64,000 nt of DNA from Pleurodeles waltl (Eukaryota > Chordata > Amphibia > Caudata > Salamandridae): contig NC_090446.1 in the NCBI RefSeq assembly GCF_031143425.1, positions 654,617,717 to 654,681,716 of the forward strand, given 5' to 3'. Position numbers and translations under genes: made by a program. The notes beneath the pieces are model-generated. The model was not told the origin of the DNA and searched no databases. It worked only from the letters and a program-made list of their open reading frames with translations. Positions within the stretch are counted from its first letter, which is position 1, and each line of letters begins with the position of its first letter. Shown in pieces: positions 22,441 through 33,638 of the stretch.

Positions 22441-25112
22441 AACTTGTATCACATTTACTTAGTCAATTTTCAGAAATATACAAACATTAGAATACTATCA
22501 CAGGTCAGTCCAAAATCTAAAAAAATATTTTGCTAATGATCAGTATATTTATTCAAATAAGATTGTGGATAAGGCACCATAAAAGAATAAACAAAAGAAT
22601 ATTTATGAAAGGAAATATATAATGAAAGGTATACATTCAAAATTAAAATTTCTAATATAAACTTAGAAACATCAAGAAAGTGTGTTATCTAATTAAAGTC
22701 CTTATGAATTTAGAAAGGGACCCTATGTGTAGTCGAATTGGATCAAGCTGTTGTTCAGTTTATAAATAATTTTCTCAAAGTTAGTCACATCAAACATATC
22801 TTCAAGCCTAACTGAAGATTTGGAGTAATCTTAGATCTCCAAAAGCATAAAATATTAATTTTAGCCAAGCTAAGAGTAGTAGAAAGCCATTTAAAAGTAT
22901 GAGCCGGAATAGGTGGTAATTAGGTGACATCATGTAGATGTGACAGATGATTTAATGATGAAATATTAGTAGAGGAATGGATAGTCATGTAATTTTCGAT
23001 CTGATGCCACAGTAGTAGAACATTATGGCATTCCCATAATATATGAACAATGTCACAATCTACAGTACCAAATCACCAGTATTGGGAGTCAAGACTTAGT
23101 CAAGCGGAATGTAGTTCCAATAGAGACCAATGCCACCAGTGTAGTATTTTGAAGAAATTAAATTTAAGACATGAGTCCCTCAAACCTTTGTTGTTACTGG
23201 CAAATATATTATCCCATTCTTTAGCCTTGAATTCTATATTCACACATGTGGACCACAATAGCTTTAAATTAATAGATGTTTCAGTAGAAAATGAAAAGTT
23301 AATAAGAATGGCATAGACACCAGAAACTGTGACCCTAAAATGTTTCCTTTCATGATTATAACGTGTTATTCGAGAGTTAGATATTATGTCAGGATTCTTT
23401 GCCTTACTGAGAGTAAGTGCTGTTTTAGGTTGGATATAATTACTATGGAGTATTGAAGGTAAGTCAAATACCCGTTACAAGCTAGGGAATGATTTGACAA
23501 AATGATCTGGCACAAATATATCTGATAACATATATTTTATGTTTAAGACATAAAGGCCAATTAAGTTCTGATCCTTTATAAAGGATGTCAGAATTATCTC
23601 ATAATGGACCTTAATAATAGAGACGAGGATGATCGTCTGTGATTTTGTGTGCTTTTGGCCATGCTAATTGTGAGGAATGAGTAATAGGATTAGTGGAGTT
23701 CATATATTTCAGTCTTTTGTTGTAGTGAATTGCCAAGACTAATTTCAGAGTGAAGGATGGATCATTCCTTTGACGCCCAAAGTGGTGTATTCATGTGGGT
23801 GGGTAACATACACATAGAGTGAGTTAGTTATTGTGCAATCCAATATGATTCTAAATGAGGAAGGCATAGTCCTCCTTTCTCTCATGAGGAGTGCAGTTTG
23901 AAGCTGCTTATACAAGGTCTATCACTAACCCTTACAAAACGAAAATTCATAGATAAAAGTGATTTAAAAGTGTTTCTTGGAATTGTGAGAGGTATCATAC
24001 CAAAAACATAATTACATTTGGGAGTTGTATTAATTTTTATAATCTGTTTCCCACCCCATAAAGATATAATTTAAATGTCTCCATTGTTGAAAATCTCTTT
24101 CAGTTTGGTCAATTATGGGGTTTGAATTATCCAGAATCATATCTTTCGGGCAAGTATTGAGGTATATTCCCAGAAATTTTTATTTTGAGCGGAACCATTT
24201 AAAAGGGAAACCATCAATGCTGGCTATAGTAGTAATAAATGTTAATTGTAGGGCTTCACATTTAGTCCAATTAAGTTTTAACCGGAGAATTTTCTTTAAG
24301 TATTTAACTGGGAAATCAAGGTTTGTGCTCAAGGTTTTGGGTGAAATATGGTCAAAAGAATATCCGTGTTATAAAAAGCCTTGACTTCTTCAGCGGCAGT
24401 GTTGATACCTTTTATATCAGTATTAGATCTTATAGCCACAGCTAAAGGTTCTAAAGCCAATAGAAACAATAAAAGCAAGCGAGGGGGAGCCTTGTATAGT
24501 GCTTTGATGAATGTTGAACTATGGTGAAGAGTATCCACTACAAGATATGGAAGCAGTGGGAGAATGGTACATATCACTTGTTAATGTAAAAAAAATATTA
24601 TCAAATCCCATCCTCTCAATTGCACAAAATAAATATCCTTATTACACTCTATCAAATGCTTTTTCAGCATCTAGTGAGAGGAGGACATTTTTCTCTTTAC
24701 AATTCCATAATTGCCATATTAAGTGTGAAATAGTATGAAGATGGTTTGTAGATGATCGACCTGGGACAAATCAAACTTAAGAGGTATCTATTAAAGAGGT
24801 GATCACTGAACCAAGGTAATATGCTAATATCTTAGCTAGGATCTTAACATCTGGATTGATTAATGATATAGGTCTGTAACTGGAACATTCTAAAGGATCT
24901 TTTCCTGGTTTAAAAATTATAGTGATTTTGTCTCCTAAGAAATCAGGGGGTAGGCATGCTAGAGTTAGTGCTTCATTCAATACAGATACCAGTATCAGAA
25001 CGATGTGTGTTTAGGTGATTTTGTAAAATTTAATCGGAAATCCATCTTCTCCTTGTGATTTACCAGTTGCCAGTGTGTCAATAGCCTTTAACACCTCTTC
25101 AGTAGAAACCTC
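22441..25112 (-). mobile_element. L1-type LINE, minus strand, 3' half (L1-c)
   Basis: Minus-strand ORF2 RT remnants: GKSQGEDGFPIKFYK (about 25020-25060), ITIIFKPGKDPLECSSYRPI (24870-24930), KILAKILA (about 24830), and a PLLF-like segment with ALEPLAVAIRSNTDIKGI near 24400-24470. The left part (22441-24300) is the AT-rich C-terminal coding and 3' region. The 5' continuation resumes exactly at 37719, after a 12.6-kb insertion. Confidence 0.75.
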
Positions 25113-26919
25113 CCTTAACTTTTTGCCTCCTTCCTCCTATTTTTTCTGACCTGTTCTTGTTGGCTTTTGAACTCTGGGCACTTTACCACTGCTAACCAGT
25201 GCTAAAGTGCATATGCTCTCTGTGTAAATTGTACTGTTGATTGGTTTATCCATGATTGGCTATTGAATTTACTTGTAAGACCCTAGTAGAGTGCACTATA
25301 TGTGCCTAGGGCCTGTAGATTAAATGCTACTAGTGGGCCTGCAGCACTGGTTGTGCCACCCACTTCAGTAGCCCCTTAACCTTGTCTCAGGCCTGCCATT
25401 GCAAGGCCTGTGTGTGCAGTTTCACTGCCACTTCGACTTGGCATTTAAAAGTACTTGCCAAGCCTAAAACTCCCCCTTTTCTACATATTAGTCACCCCTA
25501 ATGTGTGCCCTAGGTAACCCCTAGAGCAGGGTGCTGTGTGGGTAAAAGGCAGGACATGTACCTGTGTAGTTTATATGTCCTGGTAGTGTAAAACTCCTAA
25601 ATTTGTTTTTACACTATTGTGAGGCCTGCTCCCTTCATAGGCTAACATACATTGTTGAAGTGGCAGCTGCTGATCTGAAAGGAACAGGAAGGTCATATTT
25701 AGTATGGCCAGAATGGTAATACAAAATCCTGCTGACTGGTGAAGTCGGATTTAATATTACTATTCTAGAAATGCCACTTTTAGAAAGTGAGCATTTCTTT
25801 GCACTTAAATCTTTCTGTGCCTTACAATCCACGTATGGCTAGGTTTAGTTGACAGCTCCTTGTGCATTCACTCAGACACACCCCAAACACAGGGTACTCA
25901 GCCCCACTTGCATACATCTGCATTTTGAATGGGTCTTCCTGGGCTGGGAGGGTGGAGGGCCTGCCCTCACACAAAGGACTGCCACACCCCCTACTGGGAC
26001 CCTGGCAGACAGGATTGAACTGAAAGGGGACCTGGTGCATTTCTTAGCCACTCTTTGAAGTCACTCCCCACTTCAAAGGCACAATTTAGTATAAAACAGG
26101 GCCTCTGCCCTACCTCATCAGACACTTGCTGGAGAAGAAACCTGAACCAGAACCTGCATCCTGCCAAGAAGAACTGCCTGGCTGCTCAAGGGACTCACCT
26201 GTCTGCTTTCTACAAAGAACTGCTGCCTTGCTGTTGGCCTACTGCCTTGCTGAACTCTTGTCTGGCTGCAAAAGTGCTCTCCAAGGGCTTGGATAGAGCT
26301 TGCCTCCTGTTCCCTGAAGTCTCAGGACCAAAAAGACTTCTCTTTTTCATTTGGACTCCTCGTGTGCCGAAAAATTCGACGCACAGCTTGCTCCGCGGTG
26401 AGAAAATCGGCGCACGCCGATCCAGGAAGAAGCCGCTTGACGCGACGCCTACGGTGCGACCGGAACTTCAACGCACGGCCTCGCATGGACAACGCCGCCC
26501 GACTTCCAGAGAGGAAATCGAAGCGACGCCTGCCGTGAGAAAGAAAATTCCACACACAGCCTCCAGGAACGACACGCAGCCGGATAACAAGCCGAGGAGT
26601 CCACACACAGACCCTGGGACATCTGGTAATCCCGCGAACCATAGAAGGAGTCGGCCCGCGTGCCGGAAAACGACGCACGTCTTCCCTGAGTGAAAAATAA
26701 TGACGCAAGTCCGTGTGTGAAGGGGCGAAACCGACGCACACACCATTTTTCTTCCCGCAGAACGACGCATGTCTCCCCGCGTGAAAAATAACGACGCAAG
26801 TCCGTGTGTGAAGGGGCGAAACCGACGCACACACCATTTTTCTACGCATCTCCTCCTCTGTGGCCCTCTGCGGAGATTTTCCACTCCAAACGAGGTACTT
26901 TGTGCTTGAAAGAGACTTT
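25113..26919. mobile_element. About 2.16-kb interspersed repeat, part 1 (unclassified, LTR-like)
   Basis: Together with 37366-37718 this forms a repeat inserted in L1-c. On the minus strand it starts TGTTAGAAATTGGG and ends GGCAAAAAGTT, with an imperfect 5-8 bp target duplication (AAGGAGAG versus AAGGGAG). The middle (about 26350-26850) is strikingly CpG-rich with many CGACGCA words and a duplicated block. I recall similar sequence as abundant in newt DNA but cannot name the family. The long open frames here look non-coding. Confidence 0.6.
26667..26845 (+). repeat. 90-bp CpG-rich tandem duplication
   Basis: Two near-identical units of about 90 bp (first from about 26667, second from about 26760), each holding ACGACGCA, GTGAAAAATAA and CCGTGTGTGAAGGGGCGAAA. 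Part of the unclassified 2.16-kb repeat. Confidence 0.85.
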
Positions 26920-26945
26920 GGCCCTCATTCTGACCCTGGCGGTCG
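26920..26945 (+). repeat. Left terminal inverted repeat, Harbinger copy 2
   Basis: Begins GGCCCTCATTCTGACCCTGG and pairs with 37340-37365. The two arms differ at bases 3-5 (CCC versus GGG) and at 17-18. Preceded by TTT, which is repeated after the right arm. Confidence 0.9.
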
Positions 26946-27247
26946 GTGATAAAGCGGCGGCCAACCCGCCAACAGGCCGGCGGTCCAAAATATGCAATTC
27001 TGACCCTGGCGGGAACCGCCAACACAGCCCGCCGCATTAACACTCCGACCGCCACGGCGGAACAAACAAACAGCACGGCGGTCACCGCCAACAGCCAGGC
27101 GGCAGACAATGTACCGCCCACCCTATCACGACCCACCAATCCGCCACCTTTTCCGGGGCGGGAGCACCGCAGATAAAAACACGGCGGAAACAGACTACGA
27201 ACGGGAAAACGCTCACCTCCACATACTCCACGCGAGATTCCGGCAGT

Positions 27248-27330
27248 ATGGAACCCGAGTTACAGGTCATCCCCGCACTCCTATACCTGCTCCTGTACCA
27301 GGAGCACGCCCGGCGGCGCGGAAGACATCG
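27248..27330 (+). CDS. Transposase exon 1 (Harbinger copy 2)
   Basis: The ATG at 27248 opens an 83-base exon coding for MEPELQVIPALL..., ending in an arginine-rich stretch (ARRRGRH) and a canonical donor (CATCG|GTGAGT). Spliced to the acceptor at 33639 the codon CG|G gives Arg and the frame continues RHRPLGLARRR into the main transposase exon. A homologous exon is present at the same place in copy 3 (54019-54101). It lies about 330 bases inside the left terminal repeat; that interval is presumably the promoter. The exon assignment is inferred from conservation and phase. Confidence 0.7.
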
Positions 27331-27774
27331 GTGAGTACTGCACCTACGACACAGGGGAGGGAAAAGATTACCGGCACACACCCACCCACCCACACCCACT
27401 ACAACACACACATCAATGCATTCCCACAGATCACTGTCACAACCCACAAACCCCCCCCTCCGAAATAATGCAGAGACCAAAAGAAGAGATCTTAAACGGG
27501 CAGATATATTGAAAAATGGACAGCAGTAATCCAAATAAATAAATAAACTATGTACAAAATATATACATCTACTATATGTAGTCCAACCACTGTCCGTGGA
27601 CCACAGGGGTCCTGAGCAAAGGGGCAAGGCCCAGTCCCACGACAAGAACTCCACGGAGAGAACACTGCAGGGGCATCAGAAAGAAAAAAGGACAGGCACC
27701 TCAGGGGGAAGGGAAGGGGGGGCACCTCAGCCACTTGAGTACACAACGCCAGATCCACGAGGGGACTCCATGAC

Positions 27775-28527
27775 CACTGGCCCATCCTGGGGAGTGCAAA
27801 GCCACAGTCCATACAGTCCATACAGTGGGTGGCCTGCCCACTGGGCCATCCTGGGGAGAGCAAAGCCACAGTCCATACAGTCCATACAGTGGGTGGCCTG
27901 CCCACTGGGCCATCCTGGGGAGTGCAAAGCCACAGTCCATACAGTCCATACAGTGGGTGGCCTGCCCACTGGGCCATCCTGGGGAGAGCAAAGCCACAGT
28001 CCATACAGTCCATACAGTGGGTGGCCTGCCCACTGGGCCATCCTGGGGAGAGCAAAGCCACAGTCCATACAGTCCATACAGTGGGTGGCCTGCCCACTGG
28101 GCCATCCTGGGGAGAGCAAAGCCACAGTCCATACAGTCCATACAGTGGGTGGCCTGCCCACTGGGCCATCCTGGGGAGAGCAAAGCCACAGTCCATACAG
28201 TCCATACAGTGGGTGGCCTGCCCACTGGGCCATCCTGGGGAGAGCAAAGCCACAGTCCATACAGTCCATACAGTGGGTGGCCTGCCCACTGGGCCATCCT
28301 GGGGAGAGCAAAGCCACAGTCCATACAGTCCATACAGTGGGTGGCCTGCCCACTGGGCCATCCTGGGGAGAGCAAAGCCACAGTCCATACAGTCCATACA
28401 GTGGGTGGCCTGCCCACTGGGCCATCCTGGGGAGAGCAAAGCCACAGTCCATACAGTCCATACAGTGGGTGGCCTGCCCACTGGGCCATCCTGGGGAGTG
28501 CAAAGCCACAGTCCATACAGTCCATAA
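27775..28527 (+). repeat. 64-bp minisatellite, about 12 near-identical units
   Basis: Period is exactly 64 (unit starts at 27841, 27905, 27969 and onwards). Each unit contains TCCATACAGTCCATACAG and GGTGGCCTGCCCACTGGG. Units differ almost only at GAGAGCA versus GAGTGCA. Because no unit holds a stop, open frames run through on both strands; these are not genes. Located in the transposase intron, downstream of Myb2. Confidence 0.95.
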
Positions 28528-28619
28528 CAGACTCCACTGCCACTGGAGGAGGCATGTTGGCCAGAGGACATCCTGCAGCCCTGCCCGAGACAGATCCTGC
28601 CCTGCCACGTCTGCCAAAG

Positions 28620-30200
28620 GGCCAGCGGTTCTTGCCTGGAAGGGCCCAGTTCAGCGGTTCTTGAGACGGCGGTCCCCAGCGGAGCGGTGCTGGAGACGGC
28701 GGGGCCCAGTTCAGCGGTTCTTGCCTTGAAGGGCCCAGTTCAGCGGTTCTTGCCTTGAAGGGCCCAGTTCAGCGGTTCCTGCCTTGAAGGGCCCAGTTCA
28801 GCGGTTCTTGCCTTGAAGGGCCCAGTTCAGCGGTTCTTGCCTTGAAGGGCCCAGTTCAGCGGTTCTTGAGACGGCGGTCCCCAGCGGAGCGGTGCTGGAG
28901 ACGGCGGGGCCCAGTTCAGCGGTTCTTGCCTTGAAGGGCCCAGCTCAGCGGTTCTTGCCTTGAAGGGCCCAGTTCAGCGGTTCTTGCCTTGAAGGGCCCA
29001 GTTCAGCGGTTCCTGCCTTGAAGGGCCCAGTTCAGCGGTTCCTGCCTTGAAGGGCCCAGTTCAGCGGTTCTTGAGACGGCGGTCCCCAGCGGAGCGGTGC
29101 TGGAGACGGCGGGGCCCAGTTCAGCGGTTCTTGCCTTGAAGGGCCCAGTTCAGCGGTTCTTGCCTTGAAGGGCCCAGTTCAGCGGTTCTTGAGACGGCGG
29201 TCCCCAGCGGAGCGGTGCTGGAGACGGCGGGGCCCAGTTCAGCGGTTCTTGCCTTGAAGGGCCCAGTTCAGCGGTTCTTGCCTTGAAGGGCCCAGTTCAG
29301 CGGTTCTTGCCTTGAAGGGCCCAGTTCAGCGGTTCCTGCCTTGAAGGGCCCAGTTCAGCGGTTCCTGCCTTGAAGGGTCCAGTTCAGCGGTTCTTGCCTT
29401 GAAGGGCCCAGTTCAGCGGTTCCTGCCTTGAAGGGCCCAGTTCAGCGGTTCCTGCCTTGAAGGGCCCAGTTCAGCGGTTCTTGCCTTGAAGGGCCCAGTT
29501 CAGCGGTTCTTGAGACGGCGGTCCCCAGCGGAGCGGTGCTGGAGACGGCGGGCCCAGTTCAGCGGTGCCTGAGATGAAGGGCCCAGTTCAGCGGTTCTTG
29601 CCTTGAAGGGCCCAGTTCAGCGGTTCCTGCCTTGAAGGGCCCAGTTCAGCGGTTCCTGCCTTGAAGGGCCCAGTTCAGCGGTTCTTGAGACGGCGGTCCC
29701 CAGCGGAGCGGTGCTGGAGACGGCGGGGCCCAGTTCAGCGGTTCTTGCCTTGAAGGGCCCAGTTCAGCGGTTCTTGCCTTGAAGGGCCCAGTTCAGCGGT
29801 TCTTGAGACGGCGGTCCCCAGCGGAGCGGTGCTGGAGACGGCGGGCCCCGTTCAGCGGTTCTTGCCTTGAAGGGCCCAGTTCAGCGGTTCTTGCCTTGAA
29901 GGGCCCAGTTCAGCGGTTCCTGCCTTGAAGGGCCCAGTTCAGCGGTTCCTGCCTTGAAGGGCCCAGTTCAGCGGTTCTTGCCTTGAAGGGCCCAGTTCAG
30001 CGGTTCTTGAGACGGCGGTCCCCAGCGGAGCGGTGCTGGAGACGGCGGGGCCCAGTTCAGCGGTGCCTGAGATGAAGGGCCCAGTTCAGCGGTTCTTGCC
30101 TTGAAGGGCCCAGTTCAGCGGTTCCTGCCTTGAAGGGCCCAGTTCAGCGGATCTTGAGACAGCGGTCCCCAGCGGAGCGGTGCTGGAGACGGCGGCCATT
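28620..30200 (+). repeat. 29-bp minisatellite with a longer variant, about 1.6 kb
   Basis: Dozens of 29-bp units (core GCCCAGTTCAGCGGTTCTTG) interrupted at intervals by a longer variant containing GAGACGGCGGTCCCCAGCGG, giving a higher-order pattern. Directly follows Myb2 (3' side) in the transposase intron. Homologous to the 30-bp block at 7340-7560 in copy 1. Confidence 0.95.
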
Positions 30201-30259
30201 CTATGGCCAACTGCTCATTGCCTGGTGGTGCCCTCCTGGGCAGCGGGGATGGTGCTCCT

Positions 30260-33209
30260 TCAATGCCCACCTGGGCTGTGGGTGGTGGGGCCCTCCTGGC
30301 CAGCTGGGCTGGGTCCTCCCTGGGCAGCGGCTATGGGGGTGGTGGGCTCCTCCTGGCCAGCTGGGACGGGTCCTCCATGGGCAGCGGCTATGGGGGTTGT
30401 GGGCTCCTCCTGGGCAGCTGTGACGGGTCCTCCATGGGCAGCAGGCCTGCAGCCTGACTTCTCCGCCTTGCTGCCCTTGCCCTCCTTAGTCGGGAGTCTG
30501 TGGCCCTTTCCTCCCTTTGGAGCTGTGGCTGTTGACGGTGGCTGGCTAGTGTCCTGGGGGGATATAGAACCCGGACTCCTGCGGCGGCCCTTCCGCCTTC
30601 TGCTCCTCTTACCAGTGGGTGGGCTGGCTGTCCCCTTGCTGCTGGGCGAAGATCCAGACCTGCGGGCTGGTGGGCTCCAATACCCCTGCACCCTTGTCAA
30701 GGGGGCTGCAGGGCTGGTGGTGGCTGAGGTGCTCTTCTTACCCCGACGAGAAGGAGGGGGGGGCTCAGGGTCAGGAAAGAAGGTAGCAGTAGAGAGATAG
30801 ATTTTCTTGGGACAATGGATAGTGGTAGGTACAGTGGGTATGGGAGTGGAGGGAGAGGATGTGGTTGTAGGCGAGACAAGTTTGCTGTCTTTGGGTGCAG
30901 GTGCAGGTGCGGGAGGCTGTCGTGAGGTAGATGGCTGTTGGGTGGGTGGGTGGCTGCGTTTGTGTGGTGTGGAAGAGGGGGTGACAGACACAGTGGGAGA
31001 GGACACGGGACGTGTAAATGGCAGTGGGGGTGGTGACTGCACGTGTGCGGACTGTACTGGAGGGTGTGCTGGTGATGGAAACACTGGCTGATGGTGAGGT
31101 GAATGAAGGTGTGAGTGTAGACGTCACAGGGAGGGAGGAGGGAGACGAGGAGGTGGGGGTCACAGAGGTGGTAGTGACTGTTGGCATGTCTGCATCGGAA
31201 TGTTGCTTGTGTGAATGTCTGCGTGATCTGTGGTGCTTATGTTTGGATGAGCTGCTCTTGGGTGTTGAGGTGTGTGCAGGCTGGTCTGATGGTGTGGGTG
31301 GGACAGGCAGAGGAACAGGAGACTGGGAGGAGGGAGTTAGTAGAGGGAGGCAGGAGACAGGGACAATGGCTGCCGTCAGTGCTGAGGCCAGAGCCTGGAA
31401 CGATCGCTGATGGGCAGCCTGACCCGAATGAATGCCCTCCAGGTATGCATTGCTGCGATGAACCTCCCTCTCCACCCCCTGGATGGCATTCAAAAGGGTA
31501 GTCTGCCCAACAATGAGCGTTCGGAGGAGGTCAATGACCTCCTCACTGAGGGCAGCGGGGGTAACAGGGGCAGGGCCTGAGGTGCCTGGGGCGAAGGAGA
31601 TGCCCGGCTTCCTGGCAGAGCGGGCACGGGGCGAACGCTGAGGGGCTGCTGGGAGGGAGGAGATGGTGCGCTGGGTGGCGGCTGTACCTGTAATGGCGGG
31701 GGGCACGGATGGTGCCACCCCCGCAAGGGAGCTCCCTTCCGAGGACGTGTCCGTGTCGCTGCAGGGTCCAGTCGTCCCCGTTGTGGAGCTCCCCTCGCCC
31801 TCCGTCTCACTGGTCCAGTCAGACTCTGTGGCATGGCCCTCCTGGGCCATGTGAGATGCAGCTCCCTCCTGCCCCGATGCCACTTCTCCTCCGCCTGATG
31901 ATGCTGATGCACACAAGCACAGAAAGACAAACAAAAAGGGGGGGGGGAGAGAGAAATAAAGAGATTTTGAGTACATGGATCACCGGTACAGTTAGCGGAC
32001 ATGACAGACACAGATGCCCCCTGCACTAAGTTGCGCACTTGGGGTCCGCTACGCATTCCGTGGAACATGCCCTACACGCCTAGAGTTGACAACTGCACCC
32101 ATGGATGACACTGCCCAGGGATGGCTGTACTGGCACACTACTGAGGGTGGTGGCTGGGGACACAGGGGCTTACGGGGGTGCCCAGCCTACAGATATCGCC
32201 CTGGCCTAGGGGGACCCACAGCCCTCCTCCCCCACCCAGATACCTCCACTGTGCGACAACAGAGTAGATTATGCTTGTACTCACCCCCTTGTGTCTGCTG
32301 TGCTGCCCTCACGCGCCCATCCAAATGAGGGTAGGCCACCGCCAGGATCCGGAACATCAGGGGGGTCAGTTGACGGCAGGCACCCCGCCTACGTTGGGAG
32401 GCCATCCCCAGCAGAGACTCAGCGGTCTTCTTGGTCCCGCGGCGGATGTCCTCCCACCTCTTGCGGCAGTGGGTGCCCCGTCGATGGTGGACCCCCAGGG
32501 TCCGGACTTCCTTGGCGATGGCACGCCAAATCCCGATCTTCTCATGGGCGCGGACCTATGTGACACGTACAGGGAGGGAGAAATACCACGTTCAAGTTTG
32601 TCTGCATTTTCGTTGCCAGTGGCCCAACGCCCCCCATCCCCGCCAGGCCCCCCGCCAGGCCCCCCGCCAGGCCCAACATGCCCCCCATCCCCGTCAGGCC
32701 CCCCGCCATGCCCCCCGCCAGGCCCAACATGCCCCCCATCCCCGCCAGGCCCCCCCGCCAGGCCCAACATGCCCCCCATCCCCGCCAGGCCCCCCGCCAG
32801 GCCCAACATGCCCCCCATCCCCACCAGGCCCCCCGCCAGGCCCAACATGCCCCCCATCCCCGCCAGGCCCCCCGCCATGCCCCCCGCCAGGCCCAACATG
32901 CCCCCCATCCCCGCCAGGCCCCCCACCAGGCCCAACATGCCCCCCATCCCCGCCAGGCCCCCCCGCCAGGCCCAACATGCCCCCCATCCCCGCCAGGCCC
33001 CCCGCCAGGCCCAACATGCCCCCCATCCCCGCCAGGCCCCCCGCCAGGCCCCCAAGCCAGCCAGTGGCCCCAAATCCATATTGAATTAAACTCACTTGTT
33101 GGTCTGGAGGACCGTAGAGTAGCGCATACTGGGGGAGGACCCCATCCACAAGTTTCTCCAACTCTTCTCCAGTGAAGGCAGGGGCCCTTTCCCCAGGCGC
33201 AGCAGCCAT
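30260..33209 (-). pseudogene. Myb2 (MYPOP-like Myb/SANT protein), copy 2, one frameshift
   Basis: Three exons on the minus strand: 33209-33096 (38 codons, donor GTGAGT), 32555-32285 (acceptor CACATAG, donor GTGAGT) and 31894-30260 (acceptor CATCAG). Exons 1-2 encode a Myb/SANT-like DNA-binding domain: FTGEELEKLV, ALLYGPPDQQ, then IGIWRAIAKEVRTLG and THCRKRWEDIRR, with the conserved LTPLMFRILAVAYPHLDG after it. Exon 3 holds a Ser/Thr/Pro-rich chain with the helical segment ALSEEVIDLLRTL and C-terminal AAHGG...AGQEEPTTP repeats. A 2-base deletion at about 31001-31010 breaks exon 3; with it allowed for, the exons sum to 674 codons. The whole gene lies inside the transposase intron. It probably acts as a DNA-binding partner; the exact role is unknown. 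Confidence 0.8.
32635..33062 (+). repeat. C-rich minisatellite (about 39 bp) inside Myb2 intron 1
   Basis: About ten units with core GCCAGGCCCAACATGCCCCC and period 39, with 40- and 51-bp variants. It lies between exon 1 and exon 2 of Myb2, which also means within the transposase intron. The equivalent introns of copies 1 (4468-4664) and 3 (57409-57628) lack it, so it arose within this copy or subfamily. Apparent proline/glycine-rich frames here are repeat artefacts. Confidence 0.9.
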
Positions 33210-33638
33210 TGTCCCTTCCAGACCGAGGTCACAGCAACACTTGCAGTATAGGTCCTCTCCTGTGAAAGTTCAAGTCGCGAGTGAATAAGTAGATAGAAAA
33301 TGGCAGTCACGCCCGCGGCGGCGCCCTTAGCCATTGGCTCCTGAAACCCATAGGCTTCAATGTTAACCAATGCGGCTTCGCGCCGCGGTCTTCGACCGCC
33401 GACCGCCGCGGTGTGCCACGCCAGCGCATTGACCTCACATCCCATTGTCACACTTCACAGGTCAGGCAGCCACCATTTCGAGGGTCCACATGGCTCAATT
33501 TCAACTGCGTCACACAGGCCTAGGCCTTGCATAGCCACTCAGACACGCCATTCACTGCATAGAGAATCATTTACAGTGCAAGCTGTGAGTACGTACCTGT
33601 GGGTTGCTTGACTGTGTGCTCCATGTTGTCCTTCCTAG
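33210..33638 (-). promoter_or_regulatory. Likely Myb2 promoter region (copy 2)
   Basis: Interval upstream of the Myb2 ATG (33209) and before the transposase acceptor. Around 33380-33415 it contains a cluster of CGCGGTC, ACCGCC and CGCGG words like those in the terminal repeats. The equivalent place in copy 1 (about 4130-4165) has a similar GCGGTAGGCGGTCGATGACC cluster. No TATA box is evident. The promoter role is inferred from position and motif. Confidence 0.35.

Noticed and set aside
26055..26693. A 212-codon plus-strand frame
   Set aside because: It lies in the non-coding part of the 2.16-kb repeat; low stop density follows from high GC content, and no domain or conserved motif is visible.
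27492..28729. Several overlapping open frames of 230-380 codons on both strands
   Set aside because: They run through the 64-bp minisatellite, whose unit has no stop in any frame. All encode the same repeated peptide in different frames and begin or end in unrelated sequence.
27775..30200. CRISPR-like regular repeats
   Set aside because: The units are head-to-tail with no unique spacers, and the surroundings are vertebrate transposons; it is a minisatellite.
32366..33209. Glycine- or proline-rich collagen-like frames on both strands
   Set aside because: They come from the C-rich 39-bp minisatellite in Myb2 intron 1. Only the ends (33096-33209 and 32285-32555) are true exons.
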